Origin: Acidobacteriaceae bacterium dw_441
Lineage (GTDB): Bacteria; Acidobacteriota; Terriglobia; Terriglobales; Acidobacteriaceae
NCBI GenBank assembly: GCA_018449715.1
Contig: JAAVVA010000006.1
Span: 248,001-312,000, forward strand
Reading direction: 5' to 3'
Length of the DNA stretch: 64,000 nt
The position numbers and the translations under genes were made by a program. Below the pieces are notes generated by a model. The model did not search any database. It saw only the letters and a program-made list of their open reading frames with translations, and was not told where the DNA came from. Positions 55,889 to 64,000 of the stretch are shown here, piece after piece; within the stretch, counting starts at the first letter, position 1, and each line of letters starts with the position of its first letter.

Positions 55889-56653
55889 ATGGCAAGTACA
55901 TTTGGACTCGAAGGCAAGGTCGTTCTAATCACAGGTGCATCTTCCGGTATGGGAGAAGCAGCAGCTCGCGCATTCGCGCGTGAGGGAGCCAAGCTCGTTC
56001 TCGGCGCACGGCGCAAGACGGAGGGTGAGGCTGTTGCGGCGGCCCTCAACAAGGAGGGTGCAGAGGCGACCTTCGTGCAGGTTGATGTCCGAAAGGAAGA
56101 TGAGATTCAGAATCTCCTCAATGTTGCCGTGAAGAAGTACGGCAAGATTGACATTGCTTTCAACAATGCAGGTACGGATGGAGATTTCACGCCCTTTACC
56201 GAGCAGACGAACGAGAACTACGACAGCATCATCGATACCAATGTAAAAGGCGTCTTTTGGTCGATGAAGCACGAGATCGAACTCATGCTTAAACAGGGGC
56301 ACGGTGTAATCGTCAACAATGCCTCGATGGGCTCCTATATCGGCTTCAAGAACGGCGCTGCCTACATCGCCAGTAAACATGCCGTCATGGGGCTGACGAA
56401 GACCGCGGCCCTCGAATACTTTCCGAAGGGCATCCGCGTAAATGCCGTCAATCCCGGCATCATCGACACGCCCTTTCAAGACCGTCTCTGGGGGAGCGAA
56501 GAAGCCAAGCAGAAGTTCGCGAAGTCTACGATTCCAGAGCGTATCGGAACGGCGGATGAAGTAGCCGAGTCCGTGCTCTTCTTGGCCTCGGACAAAGCCA
56601 GCTTCATCAGTGGCCACGGCCTGATCATCGACGGCGGCTACACCGTCGCCTAA
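55889..56653 (+). CDS. SDR-family oxidoreductase (classical)
   Basis: 254 residues. Gly motif G-A-S-S-G-M-G, N-N-A-G, catalytic Ser in N-A-S-M-G-S, Y-I-A-S-K and N-P-G-I-I-D-T-P. NADP(H) likely. The ATG at 55889 has AAGGAG eight bases upstream; an in-frame ATG at 55856 is less likely. Coded just after the old yellow enzyme gene, so the two may act on the same carbonyl/enone substrates. Confidence 0.93.
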   Translation: MASTFGLEGKVVLITGASSGMGEAAARAFAREGAKLVLGARRKTEGEAVAAALNKEGAEATFVQVDVRKEDEIQNLLNVAVKKYGKIDIAFNNAGTDGDFTPFTEQTNENYDSIIDTNVKGVFWSMKHEIELMLKQGHGVIVNNASMGSYIGFKNGAAYIASKHAVMGLTKTAALEYFPKGIRVNAVNPGIIDTPFQDRLWGSEEAKQKFAKSTIPERIGTADEVAESVLFLASDKASFISGHGLIIDGGYTVA

Positions 56654-56809
56654 ATCCATTCAACATTGGGTGGCGAGCGAGCAATTGATAGATGCCTCGC
56701 CACCCAAGAATCATCGTGGGATTCATAGCAATTTGTTCTTGGCCCCTATCAGGTCGCCGGAGCACGCGGAACGATTCGAAGGCAAGCAAGCCAGGAAGAA
56801 GCAAGGGAT

Positions 56810-57502
56810 ATGAAGCCTTATGTGATTTGCCATATGTTGTCATCCTTGGACGGACGCATCGACTCCACCTCTCTGAAGTCAGTCACCGGCAAGGGCGAAT
56901 ATGAGGCCACCGGTCGCACTCTGGGAGGGGATGGGTGGATTTGCGGCCGAACGACTATGCAGCGACATTTCGCGGAGGACGGACCATTTCAATCCATTAC
57001 GAACATCCCTGCAGGACCGCAGCCCGTCTACATCGCCCGCCGTGCGGAATCGTATGCGATCTCAGTCGACACACTAGGAAAGCTGCGATGGCTGAACGGC
57101 GATCTCGATGGTGATCACTTGATTTGCGTGCTGAGCGAACAGGCACCTGAGGACTATTTGGCCGACCTCCGTCGAAAGCAAATTTCCTACGTTGTCTCGG
57201 GCAGCACCTCCGTGAACTTGGTCGAGGCAATCAACGTCATAGGTGAGCACTTTGGTATTAGAAGGCTGCTCCTCGAAGGGGGAGGGAATATCAATGGAGC
57301 CTTCCTCGCGGCCGATCTTGTGGATGAAGTGAGCATTTTGCTGGTGCCCGGCATTGATGGGCGTCGAGACATTCCGACATCATTCGATGGGGTCACTCTT
57401 TCAAAGGAGACGGCGTTTCCTCTTAAGCTGCTGTCAGTTGAGCGGCGCGAAGGTGATGCTCTTTGGCTTCGCTACGAAGTGGTCCGTGCGAAGGAGTCAT
57501 GA
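56810..57502 (+). CDS. RibD C-terminal domain (dihydrofolate-reductase-fold) reductase
   Basis: 230-residue protein of the RibD_C family: H-M-L-S-S-L-D-G-R-I-D-S, G-R-T-T-M, V-S-G-S-T-S-V and L-L-L-E-G-G-G-N-I-N-G-A-F-L at the nucleotide site. In riboflavin synthesis this domain reduces a ribosyl-aminopyrimidine; stand-alone copies act as unknown NADPH reductases. No deaminase domain or rib genes nearby. ATG with AAGGGA upstream. Confidence 0.88.
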   Translation: MKPYVICHMLSSLDGRIDSTSLKSVTGKGEYEATGRTLGGDGWICGRTTMQRHFAEDGPFQSITNIPAGPQPVYIARRAESYAISVDTLGKLRWLNGDLDGDHLICVLSEQAPEDYLADLRRKQISYVVSGSTSVNLVEAINVIGEHFGIRRLLLEGGGNINGAFLAADLVDEVSILLVPGIDGRRDIPTSFDGVTLSKETAFPLKLLSVERREGDALWLRYEVVRAKES

Positions 57503-58567
<1,065 letters not shown>

Positions 58568-58690
58568 AGCTGAGAGTTCGGTAACACGAGCGCATTGGAC
58601 GAGTGCTCATCACCGTAGGCACAGCGATAAGCGCGCTCCACTCACTTGACATTGAATTGCTGAACCTGGACGTTCAGTCACGGAGAACTT

Positions 58691-59698
58691 ATGAAAAGTT
58701 GGCAGCTTGAAAAAGGGGGACGAGAGAATCTTCACCTCGTCGATATTCCTAAACCGGAACCCGGACCGGAGCAAATTCTGGTTCGCACCGACGCCGTTTC
58801 TCTAAACTTTAGGGATAAGGCGATCATCGAGGGATCGTATCCATTTCCTCTCACCTTCCCAATGGTGCCCGGATCAGACCTCGCTGGCGAAGTGGTATCC
58901 GTCGGAAATAAGGTGACACGGTTCAAAGCTGGGGACAAAGTTGTTTCTATCTTCAAACCATTGTGGCTCGATGGCGTACCGACTCGGGAAGCCAGCCTCT
59001 CCACCCTTGGCGGCCCGCTTCCGGGGGTTCTGGAAGAATATGTCTTGCTCTCCGAAGAAGGGGCGCTCAGCTATCCCGAGTACCTGACCCCGGCACAAGC
59101 GTCGACCTTAGCGATTGCTGCCGTGACGGCCTGGAGGGGCCTCTTCGACAACGGACATCTGGAGCCAGATGAAACGGTATTGGTTCAAGGGAGTGGCGGA
59201 GTTTCTCTGTTCGGCCTGCAGCTTGCCCGGGCTTGTGGATCTCGTGTAATCGCGACGTCCAGAAGCGCGAACAAAATTCCACGTCTCAAAGAACTTGGTG
59301 CAAACGAAGTCATCGACACTGCGAAGCATCCGGATTGGGAAGAAACGGTCAGAGCGCTTACCGAGGGCAAGGGCGTAGACCACGTTCTCGAGGTTGTAGG
59401 CGGGGAGTCGGTTCAGCGTTCCATCGCAGCTTCGGCATGGGGAGGAAAGATCGCCATCATCGGCTTCATGGAGTCGAGTTGGTCGAATATTTCCGTGGCA
59501 TCCATGCTCTTTCCAGAGGTCAAGCTTAAGGGCATTGGTGTCGGATCGCGAAGACATATGACCGACCTTCTGAATTTCCTGGAACAGCACAGGATCGAAC
59601 CTGTCATCGATGCAACCTATGATTTCACTGCTCTTCCCGAGGCGTTGGACCATCTGGACAGAGGGCCATTCGGCAAGGTAGTCGTGGAAGTTCGCTGA
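58691..59698 (+). CDS. Zinc-free MDR quinone oxidoreductase-like protein, paralogue B
   Basis: 335 residues, paralogue of the gene at 51930 with the same layout and with S-G-G-V-S-L-F-G-L-Q-L-A-R-A-C-G-S at the NADPH site. No zinc Cys cluster. The two genes bracket the ALDH, OYE, SDR, RibD_C and second AKR genes, suggesting a local duplication followed by divergence or insertion. ATG with GGAG upstream. Confidence 0.9.
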   Translation: MKSWQLEKGGRENLHLVDIPKPEPGPEQILVRTDAVSLNFRDKAIIEGSYPFPLTFPMVPGSDLAGEVVSVGNKVTRFKAGDKVVSIFKPLWLDGVPTREASLSTLGGPLPGVLEEYVLLSEEGALSYPEYLTPAQASTLAIAAVTAWRGLFDNGHLEPDETVLVQGSGGVSLFGLQLARACGSRVIATSRSANKIPRLKELGANEVIDTAKHPDWEETVRALTEGKGVDHVLEVVGGESVQRSIAASAWGGKIAIIGFMESSWSNISVASMLFPEVKLKGIGVGSRRHMTDLLNFLEQHRIEPVIDATYDFTALPEALDHLDRGPFGKVVVEVR

Positions 59699-59803
59699 CC
59701 GGTAAGCCGACCATCCAGCGGTGGTGGTCGGAAAATTAGGGGGTGCTTTTATGCTCTCTTACCGTCTCTCGGTAGATTTATTTGCTCGTCGTCGGAGGAG
59801 ATT

Positions 59804-61234
59804 ATGACTGCATTAGCAACGCCAGTATCACAGAGCATGATTCCGGAAGAGTTCGATCTCGTTGTTCTGGGTACTGGTGAAGGAGCAAAGTTTCTTGCCT
59901 GGACACTCGCGAGACAGGGCAAACGTGTCGCGGCTGTGGAGGAGAAGTGGCTCGGTGGATCATGCCCAAATATCGCCTGCCTTCCGAGCAAGAACATCAT
60001 TCACAGTGCGAAGATCGCCTCGTACTTTGCAAGAGCCGCCGAGTTCGGGATCGAAAGTGCAGGCTACAAGGTCAACATGGCTGGTGTGACCAATCGTAAG
60101 CGGACAATGGTGAAGGGACTGATGGATATCCATGTTCGCAACTTCGAGACGAGCGGTGTAGACCTTGTACTTGGTCACGGCTACTTCGTCGGTCCCCGGC
60201 TAATACAGGTTGATCTGAATGACGGCAAGACACGCCTCCTGCGAGGCCAAGACGTGGTTATCGGCACCGGCAGTCATGCAACTTTGGATGCCACACCGGG
60301 CCTCGCAGGAGCAAAGCCCCTTACCCACATTGAAGCCCTGGAACTGGAGACGCTTCCGGAGCACCTGATCGTGATCGGCGGAGGGTACATTGGGTTGGAA
60401 TTCGCACAGGCAATGCGGCGATTTGGAAGCCGGGTCACCATCCTCGAGAGAAACGCTAAGCTCCTCCACTATGAAGATCCAGATGTTTCCTCTGATATGG
60501 AAACCCTCTTACACGAGGAAGACATCTCCCTCATCCTGAATGTGAATGTTGAAGAGGTCTCGGGTCTGTCAGGACGGGCAGTGAGCGTCACTTTTAAGCA
60601 AGACGGGGTGACAGATACCATTGAGGGCACGCACCTGCTCGTCGCCACCGGCCGCACGCCCAACACCAACGGTATCGGCCTCGAGCTTGCAGAAGTGGAG
60701 TTGACTGACCACGGCTATGTCAAAGTGAATGATCGGCTGCAAACGACAGCGCCCCGCACATGGGCCGTCGGTGATGTCGCCGGTAGCCCGCAATTTACAC
60801 ATATCGGCTTCGACGACTTCCGTGTCGTCCGGGACAATCTCGCAGGCAAGGAGCACGTGACGACAGGACGCCAGGTTCCTTACACCCTGTTCACTGATCC
60901 GGAGTTCGCAAGGGTTGGCTTGAGTGAGACCGAAGCCAAAGCCAAGAGCATTTCATACCGCCTTTTCAAGATACCCATGGCTGCCGATCTGCGAACGCGC
61001 ACGCTCTCCGAGACCCGTGGCTTCATGAAGGCGCTGGTAGGAAACGACGACCGCATCCTTGGATTCACCGTCTTTGGAGTCGATGGCGGGGAGATCATGT
61101 CCGCTGTTCAGATCGCCATGATTGCCGGGCTGCCTTACTCTGCGTTGCGCGACGCCATCCTTACGCATCCGACCTTGGCGGAAGGACTCATCACACTGTT
61201 CTCTTCAACGCCGACTGCCGTGGACAATCAGTGA
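59804..61234 (+). CDS. Pyridine nucleotide-disulfide oxidoreductase (mercuric reductase/Lpd-like)
   Basis: 476 residues: FAD site near the N-terminus (V-V-L-G-T-G-E-G-A-K), redox-active disulfide Cys54/Cys59 (G-G-S-C-P-N-I-A-C-L-P-S-K), NAD site V-I-G-G-G-Y-I-G-L-E, A-T-G-R-T-P-N and the His-Glu pair in T-H-P-T-L-A-E-G at the C-terminus. The FAD Gly motif with G-T-G-E-G is unusual (GxGxxG with Glu). Mercuric-reductase-like sequences are common here; no heavy-metal regulator or N-terminal metal domain is present. ATG with GGAG upstream. Confidence 0.9.
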   Translation: MTALATPVSQSMIPEEFDLVVLGTGEGAKFLAWTLARQGKRVAAVEEKWLGGSCPNIACLPSKNIIHSAKIASYFARAAEFGIESAGYKVNMAGVTNRKRTMVKGLMDIHVRNFETSGVDLVLGHGYFVGPRLIQVDLNDGKTRLLRGQDVVIGTGSHATLDATPGLAGAKPLTHIEALELETLPEHLIVIGGGYIGLEFAQAMRRFGSRVTILERNAKLLHYEDPDVSSDMETLLHEEDISLILNVNVEEVSGLSGRAVSVTFKQDGVTDTIEGTHLLVATGRTPNTNGIGLELAEVELTDHGYVKVNDRLQTTAPRTWAVGDVAGSPQFTHIGFDDFRVVRDNLAGKEHVTTGRQVPYTLFTDPEFARVGLSETEAKAKSISYRLFKIPMAADLRTRTLSETRGFMKALVGNDDRILGFTVFGVDGGEIMSAVQIAMIAGLPYSALRDAILTHPTLAEGLITLFSSTPTAVDNQ

Positions 61235-61498
61235 TTCCGGCGGGAATGAGACTTTTAGAACAGGTGGGACTAATCGGCAAGCAGCTATGGTAGGGAGTCT
61301 TTACCCTAGCTACGGTCAAGCCCGAGGTTAGTTTCCTGATTGTTGCAACCACCTATGACAGATGAAGAGCAGAAGGACCCATTCCACATAACGCTTGTGA
61401 CGAAAAGTTGATCGGCAATGAATGGTGATAACGGCTGGGCTCTATACCGGAAGGTGCGCGTCTCAAACGATGGCAACCGCGAACAGGATAGTGTGTGT

Positions 61499-61521
61499 CC
61501 CGCATTCGGGTCGAATGCGGG
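61499..61521 (+). repeat. Perfect 10-bp hairpin
   Basis: CCCGCATTCG, loop GGT, CGAATGCGGG (61499-61508, 61512-61521), 40 bp upstream of the terminator hairpin. Strength and position suggest a structured RNA or a protein-binding palindrome. Confidence 0.55.
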
Positions 61522-61561
61522 TTCCGCGCTAAGTTCGGCAACAAGGGTCTGATATCGAAGG

Positions 61562-61590
61562 GGATCGCTCGATTTGCGCGATCCTTTTTT
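61562..61590 (+). terminator. Intrinsic terminator
   Basis: GGATCGC (61562-61568), 9-nt loop, GCGATCC (61578-61584) followed by TTTTTT (61585-61590). It could end the pyridine nucleotide-disulfide oxidoreductase transcript, or a small RNA, or act as an attenuator before the zinc alcohol dehydrogenase at 61657. Confidence 0.75.
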
Positions 61591-61656
61591 GATGTGTGTT
61601 CACAACGTACTCACGTTCTTTATACGAACCTAAACTGCATTCGAAGGACGAGACTG

Positions 61657-62673
61657 ATGTCAAAGATGATCGCAATGGAAGTTCCCCAAGCTGGCGCGAA
61701 ACTCCAGCGCGTCGAACGAGAGATCCCAAAGCCAAGTCCCAAACAACTGTTGATCAAGATCGACGCCTGTGGTGTCTGTCATAGCGACTCACTTACCGTT
61801 GAGGGACACATCCCGGGCATAGTCTATCCGCGTGTTCCAGGACACGAAGTTATTGGTGTCGTCCAAGAGGTTGGGTCGGTCGTCGAAGGCTGGAAGCCCG
61901 GAGATCGCATCGGCGTGGGCTGGTTCGGCGGCTCTTGCGGATACTGCACCCGCTGCTGTAAAGGTGATTCGTTTGCGTGCTCAAATATCACCGCCTTTAC
62001 AGGTCTCACCAGTGATGGCGGGTATGCGACGCATATGTTGGCGGATGTCTCCGCCGCAGCTCATGTGCCGAGCGATCTCGACGAAGTGGAATCCGCCCCA
62101 CTCCTGTGTGCAGGAGTCACAACATTCAATGCGCTGAGAAATAGCGGTGCCCGCCCCGGAGATCTCGTTGCCATTCTTGGCGTCGGCGGACTCGGCCATT
62201 TGGCAGTTCAATTCGCTGCCCGCCAGGGGTTCCGCACGGTCGCTGTGAACAGGGGCCGCGACAAAGAAGAGCTGATCCGCTCGCTTGGTGCGCACGACTA
62301 TATTGATACGACCAAAGGCGACCCGGCCGAAGCACTGCAGAAGATGGGCGGAGCAAAAGCGATCCTGGCAACCGTCACCAGTGCCGATGCAATGCAGTCG
62401 GTATTGGGAGGTCTCGGTCCAAACGGAACCATGATGGTGATCGGGGCAGTGAGCGGCTTTCCCATCAATACCCTCGACATGCTCAGCAAACGTTCTTCGG
62501 TGAGGGGATGGTACTCCGGCGTGGCGATTGATTCTGAAGAGACCCTCGACTTCAGCAAACTCCACAAGATCAGCCCTATAAATGAAATTTTTCCATTCGA
62601 CGAGGCTCAGGCTGCGTACGACCGAATGATGAGTGGCAAGGCGCGATTCCGTGTGGTTTTGAAGATGTCCTGA
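61657..62673 (+). CDS. Zinc-dependent alcohol dehydrogenase
   Basis: 338-residue MDR alcohol dehydrogenase. Catalytic zinc site C-G-V-C-H-S-D and G-H-E, structural zinc cluster C-G-Y-C-T-R-C-C-K-G-D-S-F-A-C, NAD site G-V-G-G-L-G-H-L-A-V-Q. Fits the AdhP/class of bacterial NAD(P)-dependent alcohol dehydrogenases. The ATG at 61657 has AAGGA nine bases upstream; the longer frame from 61495 crosses the terminator region and is not used. Followed by an SDR gene 77 bp away, likely one transcript. Confidence 0.94.
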   Translation: MSKMIAMEVPQAGAKLQRVEREIPKPSPKQLLIKIDACGVCHSDSLTVEGHIPGIVYPRVPGHEVIGVVQEVGSVVEGWKPGDRIGVGWFGGSCGYCTRCCKGDSFACSNITAFTGLTSDGGYATHMLADVSAAAHVPSDLDEVESAPLLCAGVTTFNALRNSGARPGDLVAILGVGGLGHLAVQFAARQGFRTVAVNRGRDKEELIRSLGAHDYIDTTKGDPAEALQKMGGAKAILATVTSADAMQSVLGGLGPNGTMMVIGAVSGFPINTLDMLSKRSSVRGWYSGVAIDSEETLDFSKLHKISPINEIFPFDEAQAAYDRMMSGKARFRVVLKMS

Positions 62674-62750
62674 AATACACCCATTTTCAATCCACCTCCC
62701 CTGCAACAAGGACTCTTCACGCAGCACAACGAACAGAAAGGTGCTTCCTT

Positions 62751-63650
62751 ATGAAATACGTTATTGTGATTACCGGAGCCTCCAGCGGTTTTGGCGGACT
62801 TACAGCCCGTGCCCTCGCAAAAGCTGGCCATATCGTGTACGCGAGCATGCGCGATACCGCTGGCCGCAACAAGTCGCAGGTAGATGAAGCTGCGAAATTT
62901 GCTGCGGAGAACAAGGTTGACCTACGAACAATTGAGCTAGACGTCGCATCCCAGCAATCAGTCGATGCTGCAATCAACAAGATTATTGCCGAGAATGGCA
63001 GGCTTGACGTGATCATGCACAACGCGGGTCACATGGTCTTTGGCCCTGCAGAGGCGTTTACGCCGGAGCAGCTTGCCGAACTCTATGACGTCAACGTTTT
63101 GAGCACCCAGCGCGTCAATCGCGCGGCTCTTCCCCAATTACGCAAGCAGAAGCATGGATTGGTGGTCTGGGTCTCCAGTAGCAGCTGCGCCGGCGGTACG
63201 CCCCCCTACCTTGCTCCCTACTTTGCCGCAAAGGCTGGCATGGATGCGATGGCCGTAATTTATGCCCGCGAACTCACCCGTTGGGGCATCGAGACATCGA
63301 TTATTGTTCCTGGAGCGTTTACGGGAGGCACGAATCACTTTGCCCATGCGGGTAAGCCAGCCGATACAGCTCGCGTAGCGGAATATGAGGCGGGTCCTTA
63401 CAAAGGATTTGCAGACGACGTCCTGAAAGGTTTCTCTTCCATCGTGCCGCCAGACGCAGATGCAGCTGCAGTTGCAGAAGCAATCGTAAAAGTAGTCGAT
63501 ACTCCTTTCGGCAAGCGTCCGTTCCGCGTTCATATCGATCCGACCCAGGACGGAGCGGAAGTGACGAATATGGTCATGGACCGTGTCCGAGCTGAAATGC
63601 TGCGCCGTATTGGGCTCGAAGATGTGCTTACTCCGCGGAAGCTGGTCTGA
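62751..63650 (+). CDS. SDR-family oxidoreductase
   Basis: 299 residues, longer than the classical SDR. Gly motif G-A-S-S-G-F-G, M-H-N-A-G, W-V-S-S-S-S-C and Y-F-A-A-K. Its N-terminus matches the SDR remnant at 47020-47097. ATG with AAAGG upstream. It follows the zinc alcohol dehydrogenase. Confidence 0.92.
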   Translation: MKYVIVITGASSGFGGLTARALAKAGHIVYASMRDTAGRNKSQVDEAAKFAAENKVDLRTIELDVASQQSVDAAINKIIAENGRLDVIMHNAGHMVFGPAEAFTPEQLAELYDVNVLSTQRVNRAALPQLRKQKHGLVVWVSSSSCAGGTPPYLAPYFAAKAGMDAMAVIYARELTRWGIETSIIVPGAFTGGTNHFAHAGKPADTARVAEYEAGPYKGFADDVLKGFSSIVPPDADAAAVAEAIVKVVDTPFGKRPFRVHIDPTQDGAEVTNMVMDRVRAEMLRRIGLEDVLTPRKLV

Positions 63651-63699
63651 TGACGTAACAAACGAAATCAGATAGCCGCGAGAGAAGGACAGTATCCAC

Positions 63700-63740
63700 G
63701 TCGGGTGAGGCGTCTAGAGCCTCACCTGACATTTGCTTTC
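63700..63740 (+). terminator. Hairpin terminator after the SDR gene
   Basis: A 12-bp stem with one G-T wobble (63700-63711 and 63719-63730) around a 7-nt loop, then a T-rich but broken stretch (ATTTGCTTTC). Likely the end of the redox transcript. Confidence 0.7.
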
Positions 63741-63762
63741 CATTTGGGCCGAAGGAGATTCA

Positions 63763-64000
63763 ATGCACACCATCAAAGTAGTTGCGGGAGGGGTGATGCT
63801 GCTCGTAATCTTCGCTGTTGTTGGTCGCCTCACTGCAGGGGCAAGAGGTATGGCGACAGCTGCATTGGTGTTCGCGCCCGTATGGTTTGTATGCTCAGGA
63901 ATCAACATGTATCTGGGAGTAAAGCGAGCTGGATATTCGTTTGCAGACGAGACACCAATTTTCATGGTGGTCTTTCTCGTCCCGGGGACAGCAGCTTTCC
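63763..64000 (+). CDS. Small membrane protein (cut by the window edge)
   Basis: Open to the edge; 79 codons visible. Start ATG with AAGGAG seven bases upstream. Three hydrophobic segments: M-L-L-V-I-F-A-V-V-G-R-L near residue 12, A-L-V-F-A-P-V-W-F-V-C-S-G-I-N-M-Y-L near 33 and F-M-V-V-F-L-V-P-G-T-A-A-F at the edge. Family not recognised. Confidence 0.75.
   Translation, partial: MHTIKVVAGGVMLLVIFAVVGRLTAGARGMATAALVFAPVWFVCSGINMYLGVKRAGYSFADETPIFMVVFLVPGTAAF

Larger units (their letters stand above)
61235..61656. other. 422-bp gap with two structured RNA elements
   Basis: No protein gene of known family seen. It holds the perfect hairpin at 61499-61521 and the strong terminator hairpin at 61562-61590, described separately. 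Confidence 0.5.

Overview
The window looks like chromosomal DNA of an acidobacterium of the Terriglobia type (Granulicella, Terriglobus and Edaphobacter relatives). This is an inference from gene content: a VWFA protein of the acidobacterial kind, a very large Oar-like TonB receptor with an N-terminal carboxypeptidase-regulatory domain, a NIPSNAP protein with a Tat signal, a plasmid-type ParB with a cysteine-rich middle, and moderately high GC. No rRNA, CRISPR array, insertion sequence or complete tRNA was seen.

Layout. (1) 1-36 kb is core chromosome. A minus-strand run (VWA protein, thioredoxin-like protein, YihY, pyruvate kinase cut by the left edge) is followed by a PAS-GGDEF-EAL c-di-GMP protein. 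Next comes the 5' part of a division and cell-wall (dcw) cluster, in the order mraZ-rsmH-ftsL-ftsI-murE-murF, with five 10-bp-spaced MraZ-box-like repeats upstream of mraZ. Then come DUF2127, dxs, NIPSNAP, a DAACS symporter, a hybrid-free GAF/PAS histidine kinase, two TonB receptors, an fRMsr-like GAF protein, serC, chdC (hemQ), a flavin monooxygenase, yceI and xylA. (2) 36.6-45 kb is a decayed integrative/conjugative element. It starts at a 5' half of a tRNA gene broken at the anticodon loop, 90 bp before a tyrosine integrase. It carries a toxin-antitoxin pair, a membrane protein, a TetX-like FAD monooxygenase, an excisionase-like HTH protein and a LysR regulator. It ends in a VirB2/TrbC-like pilin gene fused by an apparent deletion to a parB lacking its 5' part. 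(3) 45-64 kb is an accessory redox region. It has two paralogous LysR regulators, an AraC regulator, SDRs, two aldo/keto reductases, two zinc-free MDR quinone-oxidoreductase paralogues, an aldehyde dehydrogenase, an old yellow enzyme, a RibD-C reductase, a pyridine nucleotide-disulfide oxidoreductase, a zinc alcohol dehydrogenase and two SnoaL/NTF2-like proteins. Nearly all lie on the plus strand, each with its own ribosome binding site.

The most interesting signal is a 13-bp motif with the form TGC-N7-GCA (oriented consensus TGCRMTnnCCGCA). It occurs four times in about 2.3 kb around the LysR gene at 48.1-49.0 kb. One copy is in front of the divergent-side SDR gene, one is over the LysR start codon, one is in the LysR upstream region, and one is in front of the first aldo/keto reductase of the redox run. 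It is the best candidate for the operator of this LysR protein and ties the redox genes to a shared control. Other points of note are the trbC-parB deletion scar, the tRNA half-gene attachment scar, a two-hairpin RNA with a terminator in front of the zinc alcohol dehydrogenase, inverted repeats in the element, and the early end of the dcw cluster after murF.
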